From UBA5018 sp947463165 (GTDB lineage: Bacteria; Cyanobacteriota; Cyanobacteriia; PCC-6307; Cyanobiaceae), in the NCBI GenBank assembly GCA_943371245.1, contig CALRTY020000012.1, positions 22,987 to 86,986 on the forward strand: a stretch of DNA of 64,000 bases, read 5' to 3'. Position numbers and translations under genes: made by a program. The notes beneath the pieces are model-generated. The model did not search any database. It was given only the letters and a program-made list of their open reading frames with translations, and was not told where the DNA came from. Every line of letters begins with the position of its first letter. Within the stretch, counting starts at the first letter, position 1. This document shows, one piece after another, positions 32,757-41,118 of this stretch.

Positions 32757-34259
32757 CTAGCGGGTCACCCATACTTCGACGCGACGATTTTTTTGCTGCC
32801 CCTGGGGCGTTTGATTAGAAGCAATCGGATTTTCGGCGCCAAATCCTGTTATTATACCTGGAATAATACCACGAGTTTTTAGCGATTTAGCCACAGATTG
32901 AGCTCTCTTCTTAGACAAAGCTACATTTAAGGTGGGATCTCCAACGTTGTCGGCGAAGCCAATCAAAACAAGCTTAGCGGGCTTGGTTGATGTAGTAATG
33001 AGGTACTCAGTAACCCGGTCTAAATCAGCCAATGCCCTGTTATCCAGCTGATTCGAGCCACTGTTGAAGCGGAAGTTTACCGATAGCCGCTCGGCTCCAG
33101 CGGTGGCAGCGCGATAGGCACTGGAACTGCTCGCTGGCAGAGCAGCAATACTTCTAACTATCTCCAGGGGAATAAATCTTTCCCGATCTACCACCGCTTG
33201 GCCTTCTTTTGAAATCGCAAATGAAATAAACTTTTTAGCTTCTCGATTGCCGGCTTCTGAGATCAAATAGAGATAGAGACGTCGGGATAAGGGATAATCT
33301 TCCGTTTGTATCGTAAATCGATTTGGCAGTAAAGCCTCGTTACCAGCGACACCGATCGGCACTACACGAGCGTCTCCAACAAGAGTATGACCAACGAAGC
33401 CAATGGCATTGTTATCAGCTGACACGGCAGAAGCAAGGGCAAGACTGTCTTCAAATCCTTTGGCAGACGAGACAACGGCAGAACCATCCATTACCAGGGA
33501 CTTAAACGAGTCAAAAGTACCCGACTTATCATCGCGACGATAGATTTGTACTGTATTTTCAGGACCACCAACCAAATTGAAGGAACCAATTTTACCAGCA
33601 AATATACTGCGAACTTGATCAACGCTCAGCCGAGGAATCTGATTAGATGGATTGACAATGATGGCAACACCGTCCAGGGCCACCACGTGTTCATTGGCCG
33701 GGGACATGAGACTACCTTGCCCAGCAAGACTGGCAATTTCGGTAGGCTTTGCCCTGCGAGAAGCCATGCCAATATCAGCCGAACCATCCTTAAGACCGGC
33801 AAAAGCCGTTCCAGACCCCTTTGAACTGATAGAAGCAAGATATTGCTTATCTTCCAAACTGCAAGTAACGTAAATTAGCTCAACCTCAATGGTTTTTCGC
33901 GTGACATTAGCGCAGCCTTTGTTTCGAAAATACGCCTCTACGAGGGCAGGCGCCAACTTTGCACCCAGGGTATTTGATCCAGCCAGGCGGAGAATGAAGT
34001 TCTCGGGGGCAAGAGGAGCTCTAGGTTTCAAAACATTCGCAAATCCAAAGATAACAGCTGCAGCACCTACCACTCCGAAACCCAAAAGGCCAAGCAGAAG
34101 GGGATTTGTTGTGCCACCAGATACTTGATTGGCCACCAGTGGCTTCCCACACTCAGTACAAACAAATTCATCGGATTCCTGCAGCTGAACGGGCTTCATT
34201 GAATTGGCAATCTCACAATTACCGAAATTAAGACAGCGACCAGAAATCTGCTTGCTCAT
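32757..34259 (-). CDS. Zn-ribbon/TM/phosphate-binding-like/OmpA fusion protein
   Basis: The 500-residue protein has four parts. Residues 1-45 carry a zinc-ribbon-like set (CLNFGNCEIAN and VCTECGKPL). About 50-75 is a transmembrane helix (LLLGLLGFGVVGAAAVIFGF). Residues 85-375 are a PstS-like substrate-binding fold (AGSNTLGAKLAPALVEAYF, KGSGTAFAGLKDGSADIGMA, RRDDKSGTFDSFKS). Residues 390-500 are OmpA-like (FRFNSGSNQLDNRALADLD, LVLIGFADNVGDPTLNVALS, GFGAENPIASNQTPQGQQKNR), which binds peptidoglycan. Its start overlaps the tubulin-like stop by four bases (ATGA), so the two are translated together. The role is unknown; the layout suggests a membrane-bound sensor anchored to the wall. Confidence 0.8.
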   Translation of the reverse strand: MSKQISGRCLNFGNCEIANSMKPVQLQESDEFVCTECGKPLVANQVSGGTTNPLLLGLLGFGVVGAAAVIFGFANVLKPRAPLAPENFILRLAGSNTLGAKLAPALVEAYFRNKGCANVTRKTIEVELIYVTCSLEDKQYLASISSKGSGTAFAGLKDGSADIGMASRRAKPTEIASLAGQGSLMSPANEHVVALDGVAIIVNPSNQIPRLSVDQVRSIFAGKIGSFNLVGGPENTVQIYRRDDKSGTFDSFKSLVMDGSAVVSSAKGFEDSLALASAVSADNNAIGFVGHTLVGDARVVPIGVAGNEALLPNRFTIQTEDYPLSRRLYLYLISEAGNREAKKFISFAISKEGQAVVDRERFIPLEIVRSIAALPASSSSAYRAATAGAERLSVNFRFNSGSNQLDNRALADLDRVTEYLITTSTKPAKLVLIGFADNVGDPTLNVALSKKRAQSVAKSLKTRGIIPGIITGFGAENPIASNQTPQGQQKNRRVEVWVTR

Positions 34260-37200
34260 GATGTCACCTCCCGATTTAGCATGAGAGAGTATCTAGCACG
34301 CTCTATATGCTGTTGATACTCCAAGCTGTCTGGAGCATTTCCATCCTCTGATTTTGACTTCTCAACTTCTGATTTAATTTTGGACTCAACAAAGCCCCCG
34401 ATACAGCCAGTTTTAAGGGCAATTTGATTGGCCGATATAATCGCTTCTACTGCGGCAAAATCCATACGGTCCATCGCATTAAGAATAAAACTGCCTAATT
34501 CAACTGGTGGATTATCGAATCTATCTGAATTATTACTATTGAAAACCAGCAAGCCTCCTGGTGGACTCTTGACAATAAGTCCCAGGGCAAGACCCAGAAA
34601 TCTCTGAACTCCGGCCAGCTTGCTTAGGTCGGCACCACTTTGAGCGTAAAGACTAGCATAATTCGCTAAGGAGCATGAAGTGAAGATCTCCATCTCCATG
34701 CGCTCTCGGCTCCCGTTCAACCTTTCGTTGCACATCTCCCGCAGGCGAGGCGGTATGCCGACCATTCGGACTGGAAAGAGATTTTTGATCGTTAAAATTG
34801 TTCTGTTAATCCGTTGATTTTCAGTATCTATAAACTCAATATCTCCACTCATCGATGCACAGAAATCATCCTGAAGCACCTTAACAAATCCTTCTTTATC
34901 AGCAGCCTTGGGCAGCAGGGCAATAGTCTTAGCGACCAGAACATGGAAGCTAACAGAGATGCCAGGCGCAGCATTACCACACTCTAGCGGATTTATGGTG
35001 AGAAAAACGCCCGCTTGATTAACCAGCTCATGGATCTTCAAACGTAAGGCGGCGCGATCTGATCCACGCCTCTCTGCTAGATTAGACAATATCGAGATAT
35101 CTAAGATTCTGCGATTTGACTCGGCAATCATATTAGAATGAGCTGCTAGCGCACTGCCTTCAGATGCAGATATTGTATTATCAACAAGATCAACTACGGA
35201 TAGTCTTTTAAAAAACCTGGCAATAGAAAGCTTTTCTTCGAGCTTAGCGATCATCATCAAGCATATTTCTGAAGCATGGGTAGTCTGAACATTCTCGTTC
35301 GCAACTAAGTTTTTTATCGCCGACTTCACTCCAGTTGGCTCGTAAAATCGAATTGCGTGGCAGCTGGAGTCGGCTACACCACCAATTGCGAGCCTTTCAT
35401 CTAAATCTTTTGAGATGCGATACGTGGCATAGTGTTTGCTTAAGATTAGGAAACCAATTAATATCCTGCAATCACCTATTTCCCAGATTACCCGAGATGG
35501 CAAAGACTTGACGACTCCAAGTGCCTCGATTTTAGTGAATTTCACGAATAGACTTTGAAGCAATATTGATTGTCTCTCGAAAATGTTATCTTGCTTGCCG
35601 AAGGTCTTGCAGAGTGCCCAAAGGGAAGTCCAGTCATTAAGATTGCCAGCAGCCTGGTTCCTCAATTCATCAAGATGGACAATAGTTTTGGCAGCACGAA
35701 CATCAATCTGCTTAAGTTTCTCCTGTAGCCACACCAACAAAGCATCAGTTATCTTGCTATTTTCGCGCGGTGATCGAGATGCGTTTTCCCACTGTTCAAG
35801 CAGAACTTGCTCAATTAACCGGCGGATATCTTTGGCCATCTCCACTTTTGAAAGCTCTTTAATTTGGCAAAACTCCTTGAGACTAAGATTGCGAAAGCTC
35901 TCATCAAAATGATTTTGATAAAAACTACTTAGATAAGTTATCCCAGTCTTGGGCTCTTGTTGATGAGCTAGTTGCTTGAATGCGGGCGAAACACTTGCCC
36001 ACTCATCCACAAGATATTTCCAAGATCGCTTTAGATCATCGGATATAAGCATGATTTCCGCAGGCAAAAGATAGTCATCACAAAGCTTACATTTTGCAAA
36101 CAAAAGATAGACATTAAAAAGCTTCCATTTTGCAAGTACATCTTCTGTACGTACTACAGCAATGGCATCAAAATTCTTGCTTTCATCCGCAAATTCAATA
36201 GCCTGTTGGCAATTATTGAAGCGAAGTTGGCGAATTGTCTGCTGGGCGAAAGAGAGACTCAAATACTCCTTAATCTTCTCTTCCAGTATGAATATTCTCT
36301 TAATTCCAAAACCCAAGAATCTTTTACTGCGCTCCCCTGACTTGGAAGCGGCAGCCGTCACCGGGCGGGCATCACCATTTTCAGCATTTTCTATCCTGGC
36401 GATCGAAGTAAGACCAATAAGGTCGGCAATGAATATTTTCTGGAATACAAATTTAACAATTATCCCTGACACTTCTGCGTCAACCTTGGCAATATGGCCA
36501 TTTTCATTATCCTTGGCAAAAGCATAAGTTCCATTAAACTTATCTCTCCCATTGATTTTATTACCCGTAGGAACATCTACTGGTTTGCAACTGCCGGTTG
36601 AGATGGCACTGATTTCGGCGAGCGTGGCAAAGCCATTGGCACGATATATACCTGTGCCCCAGTTGGTCAAAGGGTATTGGCCTGGCAACAATAAATAAGA
36701 TATTTTACGATACGTTAGTGTATCGGTATATGCATTTCTTGGCTGAGAGAGAACATCGACTATGGAGCCGCTTCTCCTGCAACATGCAAGTCCAGCAATG
36801 ACGTGAAAAGCAATTCTAGCGTCGCCATTAGATTGAAGACCTTGGACAAGAATTTTAACCTTGGTCTTGAATTCATTGATCCTGCGGGCAAACAGGAACC
36901 TGCCAAGCCTGCGCTTTTGGCCGCCAAGCGCTTTGCCAACTATGGTCCCTAAGATCTCCTTCCAGACTGCCTGGGAGCCAATCCAACTTTGAATACCAGG
37001 ATATTTACTAATATCATTTAACAAGCTTAACAAATCTTTCTCAGTTATCTGCAGCTGAGATGCGGCTGGTAGTTGAACCGACTTGCCCGGTACCTTCCGG
37101 GTGGGATCGGCTTGAGACATCATCTCGCGGGAAAATTTAAAATTTAAGGAAACAACACTTGGATCTGATTGAGCGGTATGTTTTTGCTCTGAGAAGATCA

Positions 37201-37294
37201 GCTTGCACGGTGGCCGAGTGCTCTTTCCGCCGGTGCCGCCTAGGCCGATCACCAAGTAGTTCATGCTGGATTTGTTCATAACAGGTTGATTCAT
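34256..37294 (-). CDS. Tubulin-like family protein with altered nucleotide-binding motif
   Basis: The 1012-residue product resembles the tubulin-like (PF13809-type) proteins of bacterial multi-gene modules. It begins MNYLVIGLGGTGGK (third in-frame ATG, 37264) and continues with PGKSVQLPAASQLQITEKDL, SYPGI-like KYPGIQSWIG, ALGGQKRRLGRFLFARR, SGSIVDVLSQ, and NENGHIAKVD then RIENAENGDA. Where relatives have AGLAGGTGSGSIVD, this one reads AGLACCRRSGSIVD, so the glycine-rich loop is lost. The second half is less conserved. Base composition is clearly more AT-rich than most of the window. Three ATG codons are 15 bp apart (37294, 37279, 37264); the last matches family N-termini. Confidence 0.75.
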   Translation of the reverse strand: MNQPVMNKSSMNYLVIGLGGTGGKSTRPPCKLIFSEQKHTAQSDPSVVSLNFKFSREMMSQADPTRKVPGKSVQLPAASQLQITEKDLLSLLNDISKYPGIQSWIGSQAVWKEILGTIVGKALGGQKRRLGRFLFARRINEFKTKVKILVQGLQSNGDARIAFHVIAGLACCRRSGSIVDVLSQPRNAYTDTLTYRKISYLLLPGQYPLTNWGTGIYRANGFATLAEISAISTGSCKPVDVPTGNKINGRDKFNGTYAFAKDNENGHIAKVDAEVSGIIVKFVFQKIFIADLIGLTSIARIENAENGDARPVTAAASKSGERSKRFLGFGIKRIFILEEKIKEYLSLSFAQQTIRQLRFNNCQQAIEFADESKNFDAIAVVRTEDVLAKWKLFNVYLLFAKCKLCDDYLLPAEIMLISDDLKRSWKYLVDEWASVSPAFKQLAHQQEPKTGITYLSSFYQNHFDESFRNLSLKEFCQIKELSKVEMAKDIRRLIEQVLLEQWENASRSPRENSKITDALLVWLQEKLKQIDVRAAKTIVHLDELRNQAAGNLNDWTSLWALCKTFGKQDNIFERQSILLQSLFVKFTKIEALGVVKSLPSRVIWEIGDCRILIGFLILSKHYATYRISKDLDERLAIGGVADSSCHAIRFYEPTGVKSAIKNLVANENVQTTHASEICLMMIAKLEEKLSIARFFKRLSVVDLVDNTISASEGSALAAHSNMIAESNRRILDISILSNLAERRGSDRAALRLKIHELVNQAGVFLTINPLECGNAAPGISVSFHVLVAKTIALLPKAADKEGFVKVLQDDFCASMSGDIEFIDTENQRINRTILTIKNLFPVRMVGIPPRLREMCNERLNGSRERMEMEIFTSCSLANYASLYAQSGADLSKLAGVQRFLGLALGLIVKSPPGGLLVFNSNNSDRFDNPPVELGSFILNAMDRMDFAAVEAIISANQIALKTGCIGGFVESKIKSEVEKSKSEDGNAPDSLEYQQHIERARYSLMLNREVTS

Positions 37295-37306
37295 GCTAAT
37301 ATGATA

Positions 37307-37396
37307 GATACTATCTTGCTAAACATTGTCTTGCTTGATACCACCTAGATTGATGCTGCCTTGATCCATACCGCTTTGATCCATACTGCTTTGATC
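37307..37396. repeat. 15-bp array upstream of the tubulin-like gene
   Basis: Six units, the most regular being CATACTGCTTTGATC and CATACCGCTTTGATC. It runs from just before the tubulin-like start into the end of the next gene upstream, whose C-terminus reads WIKAV WIKAV WIKAA and whose TAG stop is inside the array. The ATG-rich 15-bp spacing continues into the tubulin-like start. Confidence 0.85.
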
Positions 37397-37713
37397 CATG
37401 CCTTGACGATAAATCTATTGTCAGGAAAATCCAAATCGTCACTCAGGTTGCTGGCATGATTGGCGATTCTATAATGATGGACAGTAAAATGAACACAACT
37501 AGGTTCAAGAAAAGATAATCTACTCTGGGCGCGTGGTCCTTCGTCCGCCTTGGCCGAGAGAGTTGGGAGGTAGCCCAGTGATTGGATTACCTCTTGGCTT
37601 GCGAGACCAGTTAGTCTGGGATTAATCGAGGCAGCCTGGTGAAATTTAAGCTGGTTCCAGGTACCCATAGGTCCAGGTGGTGAATAGGGAATTTTGCCAT
37701 TAAGCTGCCACAA
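37345..37713 (-). CDS. Unknown protein upstream of the tubulin-like gene, apparently 5' truncated
   Basis: The 122-residue frame from a TTG at 37713 looks like real protein: GPMGTWNQLKFHQAASINPR, SQEVIQSLGYLPTLSAKADE, RLSFLEPSCVHFTVHHYRIA. It was not assigned to a family. The reading frame stays open upstream to about 37803 and the sequence there (CPLTCKNSRGHLLWQLNGK) is also protein-like, but no ATG is present. The C-terminus is made of five-residue units from the 15-bp array. The gene may belong to the tubulin-like module and have been shortened or use an unusual start. Confidence 0.45.
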   Translation of the reverse strand: MWQLNGKIPYSPPGPMGTWNQLKFHQAASINPRLTGLASQEVIQSLGYLPTLSAKADEGPRAQSRLSFLEPSCVHFTVHHYRIANHASNLSDDLDFPDNRFIVKAWIKAVWIKAVWIKAASI

Positions 37714-37939
37714 TAAATGCCCCCTAGAGTTCTTGCAAGTTAAGGGGCATATCTGCCGCTGAAATGCATTACTTTTGCGACATAAGTGAGATCTGAAATT
37801 ATTCTAGGTTCACTTTAAAAAAGCAGAAAATAATCTCAAGAAAAACTTCGCCTAGAGTGAGTTGACATCAAGCCTCTCGGCAATATGGGGGTGTTCACTA
37901 TCCGCTATCCACTCAATTCAGTGCGCACGGGCTTTCGGC

Positions 37940-38998
37940 TCAATCAGCCCCTAGGTTTGCGACAGCCTGGGCGCTGAGCCTCCAGAGCTCCTGGGCCAGC
38001 AGATTGGAACGGGCCTCGGCACTGGGCTCTGTAGCCTCAAATCGCAGCCGCCCTGGCCCCAGCACCCGGTTGCTCCAGTACTGAAAACCAAGCGGTTCCG
38101 GCGCTGACACCGTGGCCAGGCCAGCCAGCAAGGAACCAGCTCTGGCGGGCGTTTCGGTGAGCCGCAACAGGTCGCGGGCCACCAAGGCAAAGAGGGTTTG
38201 CCCCCATGGATTCTGACTGCGGCTATAGCGGAAAAAGCCGCCACTTTGGCGTGGGATCACCAGCCCAGGACTCCAGGTGAGCACCGGCAATGCCTGGCCC
38301 TGCTCCCGCAGTTGCCGCTCCAGCTGCCGCGCCATCAGCAGATTGCATAGCTTGCTGTCCTTGTAGGCCTTCTCGGCATTGAAAGGGCCGCCATCAAGCA
38401 TCGGCGTGCCGGGGCCCTGGCGCAGCCCGGTCAAATCCCCCAACCCCGCCGCTGCCCCCACCTTGCCGCCGGAGGTGCTCGGGTCGTGCACCTCCGAGCT
38501 GGTTACCACCAACCGCGGCGCCTTGCCCTGCAGCAGCAGAGGCAGCAGCCGCTGTAACAGCAGCTGATGGGCCAGGTGGTTCACCGCCACCGTGAGCTCA
38601 AAGCCCTGGGCCGACCAGCGCGGCTGCCGATCGCCGCTGTACTGCAAACCAGCATTGAGCACCAGGCTGTCTATCGGCTCCGCCGCCTTCAGCAAAGCTT
38701 CTGCGCAGCGCTCGATGCTGGTTAGATCACTCAAATCGCAGATCGGCGTTGCCAACTGGCCGCCCAGCATTTGACCCAAGTTTTGGCCAAGGCATTGACC
38801 AAGGCATTGACCAAGGCGATCGGCGGTGGCCTGATCCCGGCAGAGCAAAGTGAGGCGATGGCCGGCGGCCAAAAGTTGCAGCGCTGCCTGAAAGCCGATG
38901 CCGGAGCTGCCACCGGTGAGCAGCAGGTGCCGCGGCTGCCCAGTGGCGGGCCTATCCCAAAACCTTTGTTGTGCGGCGGCAGCTCCGGCATCGGCCAT
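37940..38998 (-). CDS. Protochlorophyllide-reductase-like SDR
   Basis: The 352-residue SDR has HLLLTGGSSGIGFQAALQLL, LVLNAGLQYSGD, SSEVHD and the POR-style AYKDSKLCNLLMARQLERQL. It is more like POR and its relatives than common SDRs, but the substrate-binding stretch is different from the true por at 24075. Near residue 62 it has an insertion of four four-residue units (LGQC, LGQC, LGQN, LGQM) encoded by a 12-bp array. The start is ATG at 38998. Function unknown. Confidence 0.75.
   Translation of the reverse strand: MADAGAAAAQQRFWDRPATGQPRHLLLTGGSSGIGFQAALQLLAAGHRLTLLCRDQATADRLGQCLGQCLGQNLGQMLGGQLATPICDLSDLTSIERCAEALLKAAEPIDSLVLNAGLQYSGDRQPRWSAQGFELTVAVNHLAHQLLLQRLLPLLLQGKAPRLVVTSSEVHDPSTSGGKVGAAAGLGDLTGLRQGPGTPMLDGGPFNAEKAYKDSKLCNLLMARQLERQLREQGQALPVLTWSPGLVIPRQSGGFFRYSRSQNPWGQTLFALVARDLLRLTETPARAGSLLAGLATVSAPEPLGFQYWSNRVLGPGRLRFEATEPSAEARSNLLAQELWRLSAQAVANLGAD
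38768..38815. repeat. 12-bp array in the SDR gene
   Basis: Four 12-bp units, two identical GCATTGACCAAG copies, coding LGQx on the minus strand and lengthening a surface loop by about 16 residues. Confidence 0.85.
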
Positions 38999-39238
38999 GG
39001 CGTTCGTCAGCCCCTAAAGGCCAAGCCTGGCAGGCAATCCAGCTTGCCTGTGGTCAGCAGTGGTGGAGGATCGGAATCGAAGCTGGCTGCCATTAGGGGG
39101 CTATTGGCGGATAGCTTTTCTAAAAGTGGGGGTTGCGTCTGGCCAATGATAGTCACTATTTCCCCTGGGAAACTGTGACAACGCTGCGGTTTACTCGAAC
39201 GGCAATCGATCCCAGCAAGCTTTTAGTGCCAGCCGTTA

Positions 39239-40186
39239 TCAAGGTCCCTTGACGGCAGTGGCAATTCTAGTTTTGCCATCTGCTGATAGAGCCAGGCCAA
39301 GGAAGGCTTTGACCGCTGGATCAGGGGGTTGACGATAGGCATAAAACAGTGGTCTTTGGAACGGGTAGGCTTCCGCCTCCGGTGTGCTGCCGTCGATGGC
39401 CAGCACCCGCACGGTTCGTTGGTCTGCCACCTGTCCAAAGGTGGCGTAACCGATGCCATCCACCCCTAGCTTCTGCAACATCGGTGTGGTGGCATCACGG
39501 ACCAGGCTGGTGATGTTCGGAGTTGTGCCGAAGTTATTGCCGCCGAGAACGATTGTTCGGAAGGCCCCGTAGGTACCGCTGACACTGGGCCTGTTGAGAA
39601 CTCGAATGGGGCGATCCGCTCCCCCGAAGGTGGCCCAGTTGGTGATCTCACCGCGGAAGATCTGCACTAACTGGGTTTTGGAAAGACCGCGGCGAAAGGG
39701 GTTGTCGATTCCGACCACAATTGCGATACGATCATCTGCCACCGGCACAGCGACGAGACCACGCTTTTGCTCCTCTGCCGTAAGCGGCCGTGACAGGGCT
39801 GCCAACGTGACGGTGCTCCCCTGCAAGGCCTCAATCCCATTGTCCGATCCTGTGGCGGCCGTGTTAACGACGGTGCCCGGATGGGCCTTGAGGAAGGCAG
39901 CTTTGAGCGCCTCATTGATCAGCACCATGCTGGTGGAACCATCAATGGTGATGGTGGTCCCGGCCGGTACGTTCTGCTGGAGAGGAAAGGTTGCTGACAG
40001 GTTCGTTGCATCTCCGCTGCCGCCAGGAAGCTTGAGGTTCAAACTTGGTGCGGCGGGAAGCGAAGGGCGCCAGCCCAGCAGCTTGGGTAACTGTGATTGC
40101 AACCCCCACAGAACACCGAGGCCAATCAGAATAAGAAAAATCGGTGGCAAGCCTCCTCTAGGACTACCGGCAGGTTGTTCGCTCAT
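39239..40186 (-). CDS. PstS-like substrate-binding protein, membrane anchored
   Basis: The 315-residue protein has an N-terminal membrane helix (FLILIGLGVLWGL) rather than a cleavable signal, then a PBP fold: TITIDGSTSMVLINEALKAA, NTAATGSDNGIEALQGST, PFRRGLSKTQLVQIFRGEIT and VSGTYGAFRTIVLGG. PstS proteins bind phosphate with a Ser/Asp cluster; several of these residues are recognisable but specificity is not proven. Its start overlaps the stop of the upstream coiled-coil gene by four bases (ATGA). It has the same fold as part of the OmpA fusion 5 kb away. Confidence 0.78.
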   Translation of the reverse strand: MSEQPAGSPRGGLPPIFLILIGLGVLWGLQSQLPKLLGWRPSLPAAPSLNLKLPGGSGDATNLSATFPLQQNVPAGTTITIDGSTSMVLINEALKAAFLKAHPGTVVNTAATGSDNGIEALQGSTVTLAALSRPLTAEEQKRGLVAVPVADDRIAIVVGIDNPFRRGLSKTQLVQIFRGEITNWATFGGADRPIRVLNRPSVSGTYGAFRTIVLGGNNFGTTPNITSLVRDATTPMLQKLGVDGIGYATFGQVADQRTVRVLAIDGSTPEAEAYPFQRPLFYAYRQPPDPAVKAFLGLALSADGKTRIATAVKGP

Positions 40187-40908
40187 GGTTGGGGCGCTTC
40201 TGGAAGCTGTCGGGGAGAAGTGGATTCTAGAGCCTTTAATCGCTGGGAAACCTGATCATCAAGGGTGAGTTGATCTAGATCAGCTGCCAGCTTCTCACTG
40301 GGATTCTCGGAGAGCTCTGCCAAAGCAGCACTGGTCAAATTCCTACCCTCAACGGCATTTTTGGCTGCCTCAAACGAAGATCGAGCCGATCCGATATCGA
40401 ATTCATTATTGACCTTGGCGATGGACTCAAGGGCAGCATTTACTTCAGCGAGATCCTTGATGTTTTGCATATCGGACCTGTGTTGCTCAAGCTTGATGCG
40501 CTCACGGTTGAGTTTGCCCTTGGAAGCCTCCACAAACTGTCCCGCTTGCTGCACCTGTTGATCGAGAGCTGGCAGGAGTTTCTCGATCTGAATCGCTCGG
40601 ATCATAGCCAAGCGCGCCCCATCCTCCTGCCCTGCATTCTGGGCCAAGCGTGCTTGTTGCTCAAATGTTTTGAGTTCCTCTATTTTATCCTGGTACTTTT
40701 TCTTGGCGCGTTCATAGGCTCCCACCTGCAGGGCCACAGCCTTGGCTAGCTGCTGCACCGACTCCTGCATCGACTGCAGTGATTCCTCGGCCACAGCGAC
40801 GGCCACCTTGCCGCCGGATTCCACTGGTAAACCCCAGAGCCACCGCCAGGAACCCACAATCACCCGCCCGGCCCGATCTCCCATTAGCCAGTAAACGAAG
40901 CTCCTCAC
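40183..40908 (-). CDS. PspA/IM30-like coiled-coil protein
   Basis: After a short N-terminus (SFVYWLMGDRAGRVIVGSWRW) that may touch the membrane, the 241-residue protein is one long helix: SMQESVQQLAKAVALQVGAY, KKKYQDKIEELKTFEQQARL, GKLNRERIKLEQHRSDMQNI. The pattern resembles PspA/Vipp1 (IM30) coiled coils, although Vipp1's amphipathic helix is not clear, so it may be a more distant relative. It is the upstream gene of a coupled pair with the substrate-binding-like gene. A membrane-stress or scaffolding role is inferred. Confidence 0.6.
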   Translation of the reverse strand: MRSFVYWLMGDRAGRVIVGSWRWLWGLPVESGGKVAVAVAEESLQSMQESVQQLAKAVALQVGAYERAKKKYQDKIEELKTFEQQARLAQNAGQEDGARLAMIRAIQIEKLLPALDQQVQQAGQFVEASKGKLNRERIKLEQHRSDMQNIKDLAEVNAALESIAKVNNEFDIGSARSSFEAAKNAVEGRNLTSAALAELSENPSEKLAADLDQLTLDDQVSQRLKALESTSPRQLPEAPQP

Positions 40909-41064
40909 TGCCTGCGATCAACTACCTAAACTCTAGGGGGGCGCCGCAGGTTTGTCATCGCCTTGACAAAGCACCAGCATCTGCTCGCCGCCGCCATCGC
41001 TGTGACGCTCTAAGCGACTTGCCGGGGCGATCCGGCATCAGCCGCTCGCCCCCGCTATCGGGGA

Positions 41065-41118
41065 AAGAGCTTCCCTGCCTATAGGGGCTCCCCTGCAAGT
41101 AAAGGCTCCCCTGCATAG
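41065..41118. repeat. 18-bp array at the end of the malic enzyme gene
   Basis: Three 18-bp units of AGGGGCTCCCCTGCAAGT type. The malic enzyme's last 12 residues (YAGEPL then LAGEPL) are coded by it, and the stop TAG lies inside the third unit in gene order. Confidence 0.8.
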
